The notes under the pieces: model-generated
Database searches by the model: none
What the model saw: only the letters and a program-made list of their open reading frames with translations
What the model was told of the DNA's origin: nothing
Shown here: in pieces, positions 17,318 to 26,953 of the stretch
Layout of the letters: every line of letters starts with the position of its first letter
Numbering within the stretch: position 1 is the first letter of the stretch
Source: Paeniglutamicibacter kerguelensis
GTDB taxonomy: Bacteria > Actinomycetota > Actinomycetes > Actinomycetales > Micrococcaceae
Assembly: GCF_017876535.1 (NCBI RefSeq)
Contig: NZ_JAGIOF010000001.1
Coordinates: 2,728,001-2,792,000 of the forward strand
Direction: 5' to 3'
Length of the DNA stretch: 64,000 nt
Made by a program: the position numbers and the translations under genes

Positions 17318-18783
17318 TTGTTGAACTTCCTGTCTGCGTAGTTGGCCAGCTTGGTCAGGGCCATGATTGCAACAAAGTAGATGGCACCCACGATGAACAG
17401 CGTTTCGGTGACGCGGAAGTTTGCCGCGTAGATCTGCTGGCCTTGGTAGAGCAATTCCGCGAAGCCGATCGCCAAGAGCAGCGAGGAATCCTTAAGCATG
17501 ATGATCAGCTGGTTGATCAATGAAGGGGTCATGATCTTGAACGCCTGCGGGACCACCACCTTCTGCATGGACTTTCCGTATCCCAGTCCCAGTGAACGGC
17601 TCGCTTCGAGCTGGCCGGGATCAACTGTTTGAATGGCCCCACGCACAATCTCGGCAATGTATGCGCCACCATTCAGGGAAAGTGTCAGCACGCCGGCCAC
17701 CCAGATGTTCACGGGCTGTCCGATCAACTGCGCCAGGCCGAAGTAGAAGAAGAACGCCCAGACCAGGATCGGGGTGCCGCGGAAGATGTTCACGAACGTG
17801 GTGGCAATCCCGCGCAGCACGATGTTGCGCGAGATCTTCATGAAGCCTGCAATCAACCCCAGAGCCATGGCAACGACGAAGGAAATGCCCGTCACCACCA
17901 TGGTGTTGGCCAGGCCCTTCATCAACGCCGGGAAAGACCTGACCACCAGGTCCCCGAAACCGGTGGGGACCGCTGCGGCGGGGGCGGCAAGGTACTTGTC
18001 CAGGATCTTGTCATAGCTGCCGTCGGCCTTCAGCTTGGCCAACCCGTCGTTGAATGCCGCCAGCAGCGCCGTGTTTTGGCCCTTGTTGACGGCGAATCCG
18101 TAGGAGCCGCCCGGGACCTTTTCCGTGACCGTCTTGAGTCCGTTGTTTTGGGCAATGCCGTAAGCGAGCACCGGATAGTCGTCGAACACCGCGACGGCGT
18201 TGCCGGACTTCACCGACTCGTACATGGTTGCCGACTGGTCAAGGGACGTGACAGTGAACCCGTATTGGTCCGCTATCGACTTGGCATAGGTTTCGCCCTC
18301 GGATCCGGTCTTGGCAACCACGGTCTTTCCTGCCAGGTCCTCATAGCCCTTGATGTCGTTGTCCGTTGCGGCGACGGCCATTTGGATGCCCGATTCGAAG
18401 TAGGGGTCCGAGAAGTCGTAGACCTGTTTCCGTTCATCGGTGATCGACATGCCCGCAATGACGCCGTCGACTTGGTTTGAACTCAGTGCCTGCAGGGCCG
18501 CGTTGAATCCCAGGGAACGGATCTCGACATCGAACCCCTCCGTTTCGGCAATGGCCCGGATCAGGTCCATGTCGATGCCGGTCAGTTCGCCGCCCTCGCG
18601 GAATTCAAAGGGGGCAAAGGTGGTGTCGGTGCCAATGACGAAGGTCTTGCCCTCGACCCCGTCGTCCGTGGTCTGGGCCCATGCTGTGCCGGCACCGCTG
18701 AGCAACAAAAGCATTCCCAACGCGGTAGCAAGCACGGCCCTGAATCGGGCTCCGGGACCGCCTCTCCTGTGTGGTGTTTTCAC
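17314..18783 (-). CDS. fused amino acid-binding protein and ABC permease
   Basis: A 489-aa fusion. After a signal sequence (about 1-36, ending AWA) comes a family 3 solute-binding domain (about 45-270, with [20 protein letters not shown] and [15 protein letters not shown]). An Ala/Pro hinge and a permease domain (about 285-489) with the EAA motif around [20 protein letters not shown] follow. This fused layout is known in Gram-positive bacteria and fixes binding protein and permease at 1:1. It starts with GTG 18783, with GGGAG about 12 nt upstream. It forms a transporter with the downstream ATPase. Confidence 0.92.
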   Translation of the reverse strand: MKTPHRRGGPGARFRAVLATALGMLLLLSGAGTAWAQTTDDGVEGKTFVIGTDTTFAPFEFREGGELTGIDMDLIRAIAETEGFDVEIRSLGFNAALQALSSNQVDGVIAGMSITDERKQVYDFSDPYFESGIQMAVAATDNDIKGYEDLAGKTVVAKTGSEGETYAKSIADQYGFTVTSLDQSATMYESVKSGNAVAVFDDYPVLAYGIAQNNGLKTVTEKVPGGSYGFAVNKGQNTALLAAFNDGLAKLKADGSYDKILDKYLAAPAAAVPTGFGDLVVRSFPALMKGLANTMVVTGISFVVAMALGLIAGFMKISRNIVLRGIATTFVNIFRGTPILVWAFFFYFGLAQLIGQPVNIWVAGVLTLSLNGGAYIAEIVRGAIQTVDPGQLEASRSLGLGYGKSMQKVVVPQAFKIMTPSLINQLIIMLKDSSLLLAIGFAELLYQGQQIYAANFRVTETLFIVGAIYFVAIMALTKLANYADRKFNK

Positions 18784-18978
18784 GTGTTGTTCACTCTCCC
18801 GTCAATGGATGCATCCACCGTGGTGCGATGGACGTAACACGGGTCAAAGCATAGGTGCAACAGGTTCCCGAAAACACTGCTGGGGGTCCAATTTCGCCGA
18901 TCTTCTCCCAGTCTTTACCAGCCACGGGCCGGAGGGATGCTGCGGGTCGGGTTTCCGCCGTTCGTTTCCGGACGGTGC

Positions 18979-20433
18979 CTAGTTGGCGAGGCCCAAGACC
19001 TTCGGCAACGCAAAATCTTCCTGACGCACAAAGCGCAGTCCGCCGGGCCCGCGAAGAGCACTGGCGCCACGCTCGTCGAATTCGAAGCGGACGGATTCCC
19101 GGTACCCGCCAAAGCCGTTGGGGTCCGCGGATTTCAGGGTGCACTCATCGACGAATTCCAACGGCGCTGCGGTCTTGGGGTCAACGGCCGCCCCTGGTTC
19201 GAGCAGGAACAGCTTGCCGCCCAATTCCACGACGTCCTGCAAACCCCACAGGGCTGCAAAGCGGCCTGTGAACCGAGCCAGCGTGTCCGGTCCGATGCCC
19301 TTGTAGGACTCGGGTGTTTTCTGCTCGGCGAGCGCGGCCAGGGCAAAGAGCTTTTCTCCCCAGGCGGTTGCCGCACCGTCCACCGCGTTGCTGAGCACGC
19401 TGAGCACCACACCGGTTTCGGGGACAACCCATGAACGCGTGATGTGCCCGGGGTACCCGCCGCTGTGGCCGAAGGTGTCGCGGTCCTGGACCTTTTGCAG
19501 GATGAGCCCGAGGCCGTAGCCGCGGCCGGCAACGCCCGAGTCTTCCACCTTGCGTTGCATGAGGCGTTTGGATTCGTCGCTGATCACGCTAGGTGCGGCG
19601 CCAACCAGATGGGAAGCGAAATAGGCGACCATGTCGCTTGCCGTGGAGTAGAAGCCCGTTGCCGCGGCCAGCGCACCGGTGTGGATGTGCTCGATTTCGG
19701 TCCGGGCGTCCAATGCGTGGTCCCTGCCCGCCAACACCAGGGGCCCGTAGCCCGCGGCGAGTTCCCGCGCGCGTCCGTCAAGGTCGACACCCGTGTTCTC
19801 CAACTCCAGCGGGGCAAGGATGCGTTGGTTGACGAATTCGGCATAGTCTTGCCCGCTCGCCGCCTCGATGACCAGGCCCAGCAACCCGTAGCCGATGTTC
19901 GTGTACTTGAAGTGTTCGTTGCGTTCGAGCACCTTGGCAGATCTGGCGATCTCCAGCAGTTCCGTCTCCGGAGGGAAGGGCCGTCCGAGTGCCCAGAAAT
20001 CCGCGTCTTCGCTGTCCCGGATGATTCCGCCGGAGTGCGAGAGCAGCTCCCCGACCCGGACCCCGGAAACGTCGCTGTCGGCCAAGGCCGGCAACAGGTC
20101 GCCGAGCCTGTCTTCGAGGGACAGGACCCCGTCCTCGCACAGGAGCATGGCGGCGGTGGCGGTGAAGGTCTTCGAATGCGAGGCGACCCTGAACAGGTGG
20201 TCGTTGGTCAGCCTGGCGTGCTGGCCCAGGTGCGCGTATCCGCCGCTGAAGGCCCCGAGCATTTCACCGTCAACGCCCACCGCGCATTGGAAGCCGGGTT
20301 GCCTGGACACGGCACGGTCGATCTCGAGGAAGCTTGGCGCATACCGCAGCACGGACTCCCAGACGGCAATGGCGGGATTGGCCGCAGGATCGGTCTGGCC
20401 GGGATTGCCCGTGGGCTGTTGCGCTTTGCTCAT
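18979..20433 (-). CDS. serine hydrolase of the beta-lactamase/class C family
   Basis: A 484-aa S12-type hydrolase. The nucleophile motif SxxK appears as SHSK near residue 88, the YxN motif as YTN near 180, and a third HSGG motif in FGHSGGYPGHI. There is no signal peptide, so it is probably cytosolic. The C-terminal about 130 residues form an extra domain found in some esterase/peptidase members. ATG 20433 has AGGA 8 nt upstream; the open frame continues far upstream but without family resemblance. True beta-lactamase activity is unlikely without export; an esterase or D-amino-peptidase role is more probable. Confidence 0.85.
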   Translation of the reverse strand: MSKAQQPTGNPGQTDPAANPAIAVWESVLRYAPSFLEIDRAVSRQPGFQCAVGVDGEMLGAFSGGYAHLGQHARLTNDHLFRVASHSKTFTATAAMLLCEDGVLSLEDRLGDLLPALADSDVSGVRVGELLSHSGGIIRDSEDADFWALGRPFPPETELLEIARSAKVLERNEHFKYTNIGYGLLGLVIEAASGQDYAEFVNQRILAPLELENTGVDLDGRARELAAGYGPLVLAGRDHALDARTEIEHIHTGALAAATGFYSTASDMVAYFASHLVGAAPSVISDESKRLMQRKVEDSGVAGRGYGLGLILQKVQDRDTFGHSGGYPGHITRSWVVPETGVVLSVLSNAVDGAATAWGEKLFALAALAEQKTPESYKGIGPDTLARFTGRFAALWGLQDVVELGGKLFLLEPGAAVDPKTAAPLEFVDECTLKSADPNGFGGYRESVRFEFDERGASALRGPGGLRFVRQEDFALPKVLGLAN

Positions 20434-20520
20434 GAAGCCATCCTGCCATGTCGGATAACGATTCGGACCGACAACCGGTGCGACCTTCCCGGCCAGGGGT
20501 GAACTGCGTAGTCTCAGGTC

Positions 20521-20838
20521 ATGAGCGATTCCCAGACCACGGCACTGGATGCCGCGCCAACCGTTCCCGCAATGTCTTCGACGCCGAGGAATCCCTACGC
20601 CATCGCATTGTGGGGCTTGACCGGTGCCACGCTCTTGACTGCACTCATCCTGCAGAAGCTGGGACCCTCGAGGGCGATGCTCGACGACGGCCTCGGCAAC
20701 GGCTCGAGCTTGATGTTCGATGCCACGACGCTGCTGCACTACAACATCGCGGCATTCGTGTTCCTGGTTCTCGGCGTGGTTTGCCTGCTGGCCACCTTGC
20801 TCTTCCATGCCAGCCGTTGGAGGCCCGCCGCTTCCTGA
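20521..20838 (+). CDS. small membrane protein, unknown (105 aa)
   Basis: I do not recognise the family. It has a polar N-terminus (about 1-24), two hydrophobic helices (about 27-46 and 75-95) joined by a loop of about 28 residues rich in Gly and Asp, and a short basic C-terminus. It is divergent from the serine hydrolase gene, with 87 bp between the starts. It lies about 100 bp upstream of the oligopeptidase gene on the same strand. Confidence 0.65.
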   Translation: MSDSQTTALDAAPTVPAMSSTPRNPYAIALWGLTGATLLTALILQKLGPSRAMLDDGLGNGSSLMFDATTLLHYNIAAFVFLVLGVVCLLATLLFHASRWRPAAS

Positions 20839-20940
20839 TTCCCGCACGCGGCCATGCCTTGCGGGCCCGAGCCGGGCCCCATTTGTACGCGGTGGGCGTA
20901 GCTACGCACGGACGGGCCGTGCTTCGGATTGAATAGGAGC

Positions 20941-23103
20941 ATGAGCCACGCCGAGCAGACGCCCCAGCCACCGGTGACCGCCAAGGTCCCCGTCACCCGC
21001 ACACACCACGCGGACACCTTCATTGACGACTACGAATGGTTGCGTGAGAAGGACAGCCCCGAGGTCCTGGAACACCTGCGCGCCGAAAACGCATACGCGG
21101 AAGCCGTCACGGCCAACCAGGAATCCCTGCGCGAGGCGATCTTCCAGGAAATCAAGGAACGAACCGTGGAAACCGACCTGTCGGTGCCCGCCCGCAAGCG
21201 CGGATGGTGGTACTTCACCCGAACCGCCGAAGGTTCCCAGTACTCGATCCACTGCCGCGTGGCGGCAAGCGACACCGGCGACATCGCCGCCGACTGGACT
21301 CCCCCGGCCATCGAGGCCGGCGTGGAAATCGAGGGCGAACAGGTGTTGCTCGACGGAAACCTCGAGGCCGAAGGCAAGCCCTTCTTCTCACTGGGCGGCC
21401 TGAGCGTCAGCGAAGACGGAAACCTGCTGGCCTACGCCCAGGACAACGCCGGGGACGAGCGCTTCACCCTGCGCGTCAAGGACCTGGCTACCGGCGAGCT
21501 GCTGCCCGATGTCATCGAGAACGTCTTCTACGGCCTGAACTTCTCCCCCGACGGCACCCGCCTGTTCTACACCGTCGTGGACGAGTCATGGCGCCCGCAC
21601 CAGATCAAGGCCCACACCCTGGGAACCGACCCGGAAACGGATGTTGTCATCCTCCAGGAGGAGGATCCGGGCATGTGGCTCGGATTCGACCTGTCGGCGG
21701 ATCGCACCGAACTGATGATCTCGATCGGCAACTCCGAGTACTCGGAGACCCTCGCCCTGGACCTGACCGACGAGAAAGCCGTCCCGGTCATGCTCCTGTC
21801 GCGCGAACACCGGATCCTGCACTCGATGGACCCGATCACCCTTGAGGGCGAGCGCGCCTACGTGGTCACCCACGACCGCGGCGCCCTGAACAACATGGTC
21901 TCGCTACTTCCCGCCAACCAGGTCGGTGCTCCCTACGAACAGCAGGAATGGGCAACCATCCTCGAGCACCGGGACACCGTCAAGGTCGAGGGAACCGCGG
22001 CGACCGCAAGCCACCTGCTCATTGCCGTCCGCAAGGACACCACCGAACGCGTGCAGATCCTGCCGTTGACGGGCCTTGGCACCGCGGCCCAGCAGCCGGC
22101 CGTGGAACCCGCCTTCGACGAGGAGCTCTACACCGCCTCGCTGGCCCACGCCGAACTCGAGGCGCCGATGATCCGGCTGTCCTACACCTCGGACTTCACC
22201 CCGTCCCGCGTCTACGACTACACGCTGGCCGACGGCACGCTGACCCTCCGCAAGCAGACCCAGGTCAACAACTACGATTCCTCCGAGTACCTGGCCACCC
22301 GCGAATGGGCCACCGCGGCGGACGGAACCAAGGTCCCGCTGACCATCCTGCGCCGGGCCGGCATCACCAACGAATCCCCCAACCCGGTCATCGTCTACGG
22401 CTACGGCAGCTACGAGGCCTCGATGGACCCGGGCTTCGGCATCCCCCGCTTGTCCCTGCTTGACCGCGGCGTGGTTTTTGTCATCGCCCACGTGCGCGGC
22501 GGCGGCGAGCTGGGCCGCCAGTGGTACCTGGACGGCAAGAAGCTGACCAAGAAGAACACCTTCACCGACTTCGTCGATGCCACCAAGTACCTGCTGGACA
22601 CCGGATGGGCCGACCCGTCCCGCGTGGTGGCCCTCGGAGGCTCCGCCGGCGGCCTGCTCATGGGCGCCGTCGCGAACCTTGCCCCGCAGCTCTACACGGG
22701 CATCATCGCCCAGGTGCCGTTCGTCGACGCGCTGACCTCCATCCTGGATCCCGAGCTGCCGCTCTCGGCCCTGGAGTGGGAGGAATGGGGCAACCCCATC
22801 GAGGACGCGGAGGTTTACGCGTACATGAAGTCCTACACCCCGTATGAAAACGTCGCGGCCCTGCCCTACCCGAAGATTGCCGCGGTCACCTCGCTGAACG
22901 ACACCCGCGTGCTCTATGTCGAGCCGGCAAAGTGGGTCGCGAAGCTACGTGAGGAAACCACCGGCGGCGAGCCGATCATCATGAAGATCGAAATGGACGG
23001 CGGACACGGCGGTGCCTCGGGCCGCTACGAGGGCTGGAAGACCCGCGCCTGGGACTACGCCTTCGCCCTGGACACCCTGGGCCTGAACCCGGCGGGGGCA
23101 TGA
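20941..23103 (+). CDS. ptrB: oligopeptidase B (S9 prolyl oligopeptidase family)
   Basis: A 720-aa cytosolic serine peptidase that cuts short peptides after basic residues. An N-terminal beta-propeller (about 75-410) is followed by an alpha/beta-hydrolase domain (about 440-715). The nucleophile motif GGSAGG has Ser near residue 568; the Asp lies in SLNDTRVLYVEPAKW and the His in GGHGG near the end. ATG 20941 is set by AGGAG 6 nt upstream; an in-frame TTG at 20929 precedes the SD. The last codons overlap the GNAT-GrpB gene as ATGA. Confidence 0.93.
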   Translation: MSHAEQTPQPPVTAKVPVTRTHHADTFIDDYEWLREKDSPEVLEHLRAENAYAEAVTANQESLREAIFQEIKERTVETDLSVPARKRGWWYFTRTAEGSQYSIHCRVAASDTGDIAADWTPPAIEAGVEIEGEQVLLDGNLEAEGKPFFSLGGLSVSEDGNLLAYAQDNAGDERFTLRVKDLATGELLPDVIENVFYGLNFSPDGTRLFYTVVDESWRPHQIKAHTLGTDPETDVVILQEEDPGMWLGFDLSADRTELMISIGNSEYSETLALDLTDEKAVPVMLLSREHRILHSMDPITLEGERAYVVTHDRGALNNMVSLLPANQVGAPYEQQEWATILEHRDTVKVEGTAATASHLLIAVRKDTTERVQILPLTGLGTAAQQPAVEPAFDEELYTASLAHAELEAPMIRLSYTSDFTPSRVYDYTLADGTLTLRKQTQVNNYDSSEYLATREWATAADGTKVPLTILRRAGITNESPNPVIVYGYGSYEASMDPGFGIPRLSLLDRGVVFVIAHVRGGGELGRQWYLDGKKLTKKNTFTDFVDATKYLLDTGWADPSRVVALGGSAGGLLMGAVANLAPQLYTGIIAQVPFVDALTSILDPELPLSALEWEEWGNPIEDAEVYAYMKSYTPYENVAALPYPKIAAVTSLNDTRVLYVEPAKWVAKLREETTGGEPIIMKIEMDGGHGGASGRYEGWKTRAWDYAFALDTLGLNPAGA

Positions 23104-24125
23104 CCACACCCGAAATAATTGGCACGTCCGGCGCGGGGTTCGCCACGAACCCCGCGTTCCGGGCACTGCTCACCGATGCCAGCGACGCCACCGGCGCGGA
23201 CCTCGACGCCCTGCTCGGGCAGATCGCCGACATGGAGCTGCTGGTGGTGCCCGGCCCGCAGGGAGATCCGCAGGCCCTGGTCGTCTACCGGCGGCTCGAT
23301 GCCTACGCGGTTGAAATCGAGTACCTGGCGGTCGCCCCGGCCGTGCGCCGCCAAGGCGTGGCAAGGGCACTGGTGAACCGGGTGCAGGCACTCGAGGCGG
23401 CCATGGTCGTGGCGCGCACTGATGACGACGCCATCGGGTTCTACCGCGATTCCGGCTTCCAATGCAGCGCCTCGGCCACCGACCCGCGCTGGCCTGACAG
23501 GCAGCGCTACATCTGCGTGCTGCCCCACGTGCCGCTGGTGCGGAACCCGGAAACCGATTCATCTTCCGTGGAATGGGTCAATGGGTCCCCCGCACCCGTG
23601 CAGGTCGCCGTCGTCGAGCCCCGGGAGTCCTGGACTGACGACTTCGCCGCGCTCGCCGGGCGCATCAGGTCGGCCCTGGGCCCCAAGGCCGTGTCGGTGG
23701 AGCATCTCGGTTCCACGTCGGTGCCGGGCCTGCTCGCCAAGCCCGTCATCGACGTGGTGCTGGCGGTTGACGACCCCGCGGCCGAGGCCGACTATGTTCC
23801 GGACCTTGAGGCTGCCGGGTTTGCCCTGCGGCTTCGTGAACCGCGCTGGTATGCCCATCGGCTCCTGGTCGCGGCGGAAGGCAACGGGCTACCGGCGGTG
23901 AACCTCCATGTCTTTGCCCCGGGCTGCCCGGAGACCTCGCGCATGCGCGCCTACAGGGATTGGCTGCGTCGGCATCCCGCCGACCGTGAGGCGTACGCGC
24001 GCATCAAGCGCTCGGCCGCGCACGAGGTCAACGCGCGCGGCGGCGGTATGGGTCTGGTCATGGATTACAACGCGGTCAAGGAACCGTTCATCCGGGACCT
24101 TTACGCCAAGATCTACGCGGACTGA
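23100..24125 (+). CDS. GNAT acetyltransferase fused to a GrpB/UPF0157 domain
   Basis: A 341-aa two-domain protein. Residues about 30-130 form a GNAT fold, with EIEYLAVAPAVRRQGVARALV as strand 4 and the acetyl-CoA loop, and AIGFYRDSGFQ as the later motif. Residues about 165-335 are a GrpB domain (nucleotidyltransferase-like UPF0157), with SVEHLGSTSVPGLLAKPVID and the C-terminal RDWLRRHPADREAYARIK. GrpB proteins usually stand alone or fused to CoaE. Translation is coupled to oligopeptidase B by an ATGA overlap, suggesting linked peptide or amino acid metabolism. The function of the pair is unknown. Confidence 0.85.
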   Translation: MTTPEIIGTSGAGFATNPAFRALLTDASDATGADLDALLGQIADMELLVVPGPQGDPQALVVYRRLDAYAVEIEYLAVAPAVRRQGVARALVNRVQALEAAMVVARTDDDAIGFYRDSGFQCSASATDPRWPDRQRYICVLPHVPLVRNPETDSSSVEWVNGSPAPVQVAVVEPRESWTDDFAALAGRIRSALGPKAVSVEHLGSTSVPGLLAKPVIDVVLAVDDPAAEADYVPDLEAAGFALRLREPRWYAHRLLVAAEGNGLPAVNLHVFAPGCPETSRMRAYRDWLRRHPADREAYARIKRSAAHEVNARGGGMGLVMDYNAVKEPFIRDLYAKIYAD

Positions 24126-24141
24126 TCGAACCGGCCGTGCT

Positions 24142-24167
24142 GAAGCCCCGGATTGTTCCGGGGCTTC
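24142..24167 (+). terminator. hairpin terminator after the ptrB operon
   Basis: GAAGCCCCGG and CCGGGGCTTC form a 10-bp stem with a 6-nt loop 16 nt after the GNAT-GrpB stop. The U-run is weak. Confidence 0.65.
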
Positions 24168-24277
24168 CGGGTCGTTCCCAAGGTTTTGCCCCATCCGGCG
24201 CAGTAGCCCAAGCACTTGGTCATGGTTCATGTCGAGCCGGGGTGACCAACTCGCTTGCGGCCCGGACACAAAAATGT

Positions 24278-24309
24278 TGTGTCTTCGGAGTAAAACCCCC
24301 GAAGACACA
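24278..24309. terminator. hairpin terminator downstream of the SPW gene
   Basis: An 11-bp stem (TGTGTCTTCGG paired with CCGAAGACACA) around a 10-nt loop. It lies 44 nt past the stop of the minus-strand SPW-type gene, and A/T-rich flanks allow function on either strand. Confidence 0.65.
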
Positions 24310-24353
24310 TCATGGTTCTTCGATAAGCCTGGCTGGCCCAACAGCCCGGGGCC

Positions 24354-24713
24354 CTAGCCGCCTTGGTGCTGCACTTCGTGCGAGGCTTTGACACTTGGCT
24401 TCATGGCCAGGATGGTGGCGATGAATGCGACGCCACCGGCGATCCAGCAAGTCATGGCCGGTACATTGACCCCGACAAAACTTCCAAGTCCCGGCAAGAG
24501 GATGGCTATCAAAGCCGCCAGCAATTGTCCGGCCTCGATGCCGTAAAGATTCGGCCCGGCCAGATTGATCACCCCGACAATTACCAGCAAGGCACCCGAA
24601 GTAATCATCAGCGGAATGGAATTTCCAATTGCCTCGCTCCACAACGGGGTCAGCGCAATGGCCAAGCCTGCGACAACCACCGTCCAGTCTTCCCAACGAT
24701 GCCATTTACGCAT
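24354..24713 (-). CDS. SPW-repeat-like membrane protein
   Basis: A 119-aa protein with four hydrophobic helices. It opens with a WHRWEDWTVVVAGLAIALTPLW segment of the kind seen in the SPW repeat family, whose members have short two-helix repeats beginning Ser-Pro-Trp; here the motif is degenerate (Thr-Pro-Leu-Trp). Function unknown in the family. It is a single gene between a downstream hairpin and a 329-bp upstream gap. Confidence 0.6.
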   Translation of the reverse strand: MRKWHRWEDWTVVVAGLAIALTPLWSEAIGNSIPLMITSGALLVIVGVINLAGPNLYGIEAGQLLAALIAILLPGLGSFVGVNVPAMTCWIAGGVAFIATILAMKPSVKASHEVQHQGG

Positions 24714-25004
24714 CAGCCCTCAACTCCTCAATAATCCAGAAGGTCCTCCACTCTTGAGTTTGCCCCTGGATCCGGTGGAGCTGGAAGGGGCTTTCGTCCC
24801 AAGCACATTCAATCTGCCGGCAAGAAATCGCTCCGACGCCTTCCGAGAATCCCGGCCCCACCGAAAAGTCCACGTGAGGCACCTACGCTCGCGTCCGCGG
24901 AGGTCTGGACACATCGTTCCGTTCGGAGCATTTTCGTACCCGGTAGAGCGAAAAATGACGGTGATTCGAAGCTCGCGTCTTGACTTATCTCACATTTCAG
25001 GATT
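24714..25004. other. intergenic region upstream of paaI, no gene seen
   Basis: No open frame here has a start and a recognisable product. The region must hold the promoters of the SPW-like gene (leftwards) and of paaI-paaK (rightwards). The PaaR operator lies at its right end. Confidence 0.5.
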
Positions 25005-25026
25005 ACCTAATGATCGTTCGGTAAAT
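25005..25026. promoter_or_regulatory. PaaR operator upstream of paaI-paaK
   Basis: An imperfect palindrome with core AATGATCGTTCGGT at 25009-25022, 17 nt before the paaI start. Here the right half fits the PaaR half-site best (CGGT followed by AAAT). Its place between promoter and RBS suits repression. Confidence 0.7.
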
Positions 25027-25042
25027 AACTGAAGGGACCTTC

Positions 25043-25483
25043 ATGAGCGACATCGACGTCGACGCACCACTAATGCATCCCATCCTGAAGAACGACTATG
25101 CCACCCAATGGATGGGCATCGAAGTGACAAAGGTCGCCGACGGTCATGCGACCATCACCATGAAGCTCCGCCAGGAAATGCTCAACGGTTTCGGGATCGC
25201 CCACGGCGGGATGATCTTCGCCTTCGCCGATACGGCTTTCGCCCTGTCCTGCAACCCGCACACCGGTTCCGAAGACTCCATCACGGTGGCCGCCGGGGTG
25301 GACATCAACTTCCTCAAGCCCGGCATTCCCGGACGCCTGCTCACGGCCGTTGCGAACCGCCGCCAGCAGTCCGGCCGCAGCGGCATCTACGACATCCAGG
25401 TCTTCCAGTCGGTTCCCGGCGCGGAGGATGAGATCCTGGCAGAATTCCGCGGCCGTTCGCGCACCATTCCCAAGCGCGCCTAG
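25043..25483 (+). CDS. paaI: phenylacetate-pathway thioesterase PaaI
   Basis: A 146-aa hotdog-fold thioesterase. The NGFGIAHGGMIFAFADTAFA segment holds the conserved Asn, the HGG turn and the catalytic Asp of PaaI proteins. In the pathway it hydrolyses ring-hydroxylated or dead-end CoA thioesters to set CoA free when the epoxide accumulates. AAGGG precedes the ATG by 5-6 nt. It lies 48 bp before paaK, in one operon under the PaaR operator. Confidence 0.92.
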   Translation: MSDIDVDAPLMHPILKNDYATQWMGIEVTKVADGHATITMKLRQEMLNGFGIAHGGMIFAFADTAFALSCNPHTGSEDSITVAAGVDINFLKPGIPGRLLTAVANRRQQSGRSGIYDIQVFQSVPGAEDEILAEFRGRSRTIPKRA

Positions 25484-25531
25484 TTCCCCAGCTTTACTTC
25501 TCCCGCACACACAGCACGATAGGCCCAAGAA

Positions 25532-26851
25532 ATGACCCAGACCTCCACCCGGATCGAGCTTCCAAATCCGTTGGATCCGGAAGAAACCATGAGCCGCGAC
25601 CAGATCGAATCGATCCAGCTCGCCCGTCTCCAAGACACCTTGGCCTACGCCTATGACCGTGTGCCGCTGTACAAGGAAAAGTACGACGCCGCGGGTGTCC
25701 ACCCGACGGACCTGAAGGAACTTTCCGACCTCTCCAAATTCCCCTTCACCGAGAAGGAAGACCTGCGCAAGACCTACCCGTTCGGCATGTTCGCCGTACC
25801 GCAGCACGAGGTCGCCCGCATCCACGCGTCCTCCGGCACCACCGGCCGCGCCACGGTCGTCGGCTACACCCAGTCAGATCTTGACGACTGGGCCAAGCTC
25901 GGCGCCCGCTGCCTGCGCCTCTCCGGCGTGAAGCCGGGCTGGAAGGTCCACAACGCCTACGGTTACGGCCTGTTCACCGGAGGCCTCGGCGCACACGCCG
26001 CGGCCGAGCGCCTGGGCACCACCGTGATCCCGATGTCCGGCGGACAGACCGAGAAGCAGATCACCCTGATCCAGGACTTCGAGCCCGACGCCATCCTGTG
26101 CACCCCGACCTACCTGCTGACCATCGGCGATGCCATGCAGCGTCAGGGCCTGGACCCGCGCAAGACCTCGCTGAAGACGGCTGTCCTGGGCGCCGAGCCG
26201 TGGACCGAGGAAATGCGCCACGAGCTCGAGGTCATGTTCGACATCGACGCCTGCGACATCTACGGCTTGTCCGAAGTCATGGGCCCGGGCGTTGCCGGCG
26301 AGTCCAATGTAACCAAGGACGGAAGCCACATCTGGGAAGACCACTTCCGTCCGGAGATCGTCGACGCCTTTGACGAGACCCAGGTCCTGCGGGACGGAGA
26401 GCACGGCGAACTGGTGTTCACCTCGCTGACCAAGCAGGCCCTGCCGATCATCCGTTACCGCACGCACGACCTGACCCGACTGCTGCCGGGCACCGCCCGC
26501 GAGGGCCACCGCCGCATGGGCCGCATCACCGGCCGCAGCGACGACATGATCATCTTGCGCGGCGTCAACCTGTTCCCGTCCCAGATCGAAGAGCTGGCGC
26601 TCAAGGTTCCGGGGCTCTCCCCGCACTTCCAGCTGGAGATCACCCGTCCGGGCCGAATGGACCAGCTGGCGGTTCGCATCGAGCGCCGCGAGGACTGCAC
26701 CAGCGACCGCGCCGATGCCGCGGCCAAGGAACTGGCCAAGCTCATCAAGATCCATGTCGGCTCCTCCTGCGAGATCGACGTCATGGATCCTGGAACCCTT
26801 GCCCGTTCCTCGGGCAAGCTCCGGCGCATCTACGACATGCGCAACAAGTAA
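25532..26851 (+). CDS. paaK: phenylacetate-CoA ligase PaaK
   Basis: A 439-aa AMP-forming ligase that makes phenylacetyl-CoA from phenylacetate, ATP and CoA, the entry step and the source of the PaaR inducer. The ATP-binding motif is SSGTTGRATVVGYTQSDL near residue 93; further adenylate-forming motifs are YGLSEVMGPG near 245 and GRITGRSDDMIILRGVNLFP near 330. The C-terminal domain ends GKLRRIYDMRNK. Length and layout match actinobacterial PaaK. A terminator follows before paaR. Confidence 0.96.
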   Translation: MTQTSTRIELPNPLDPEETMSRDQIESIQLARLQDTLAYAYDRVPLYKEKYDAAGVHPTDLKELSDLSKFPFTEKEDLRKTYPFGMFAVPQHEVARIHASSGTTGRATVVGYTQSDLDDWAKLGARCLRLSGVKPGWKVHNAYGYGLFTGGLGAHAAAERLGTTVIPMSGGQTEKQITLIQDFEPDAILCTPTYLLTIGDAMQRQGLDPRKTSLKTAVLGAEPWTEEMRHELEVMFDIDACDIYGLSEVMGPGVAGESNVTKDGSHIWEDHFRPEIVDAFDETQVLRDGEHGELVFTSLTKQALPIIRYRTHDLTRLLPGTAREGHRRMGRITGRSDDMIILRGVNLFPSQIEELALKVPGLSPHFQLEITRPGRMDQLAVRIERREDCTSDRADAAAKELAKLIKIHVGSSCEIDVMDPGTLARSSGKLRRIYDMRNK

Positions 26852-26862
26852 GTCCTGCATCT

Positions 26863-26903
26863 GTGTTGGGGCGGGAATCCGGAAGCGGTTCCCGCCCCAA
26901 CAC
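26863..26903 (+). terminator. terminator between paaK and paaR
   Basis: A perfect 15-bp stem (26863-26877 and 26889-26903) with an 11-nt loop, followed by GTTTCCCC. It separates paaK from the regulator gene. Confidence 0.8.
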
Positions 26904-26953
26904 GTTTCCCCGGACGCCCCGCCGAATCTCACTTCGTGAAAGAATGACTGACC

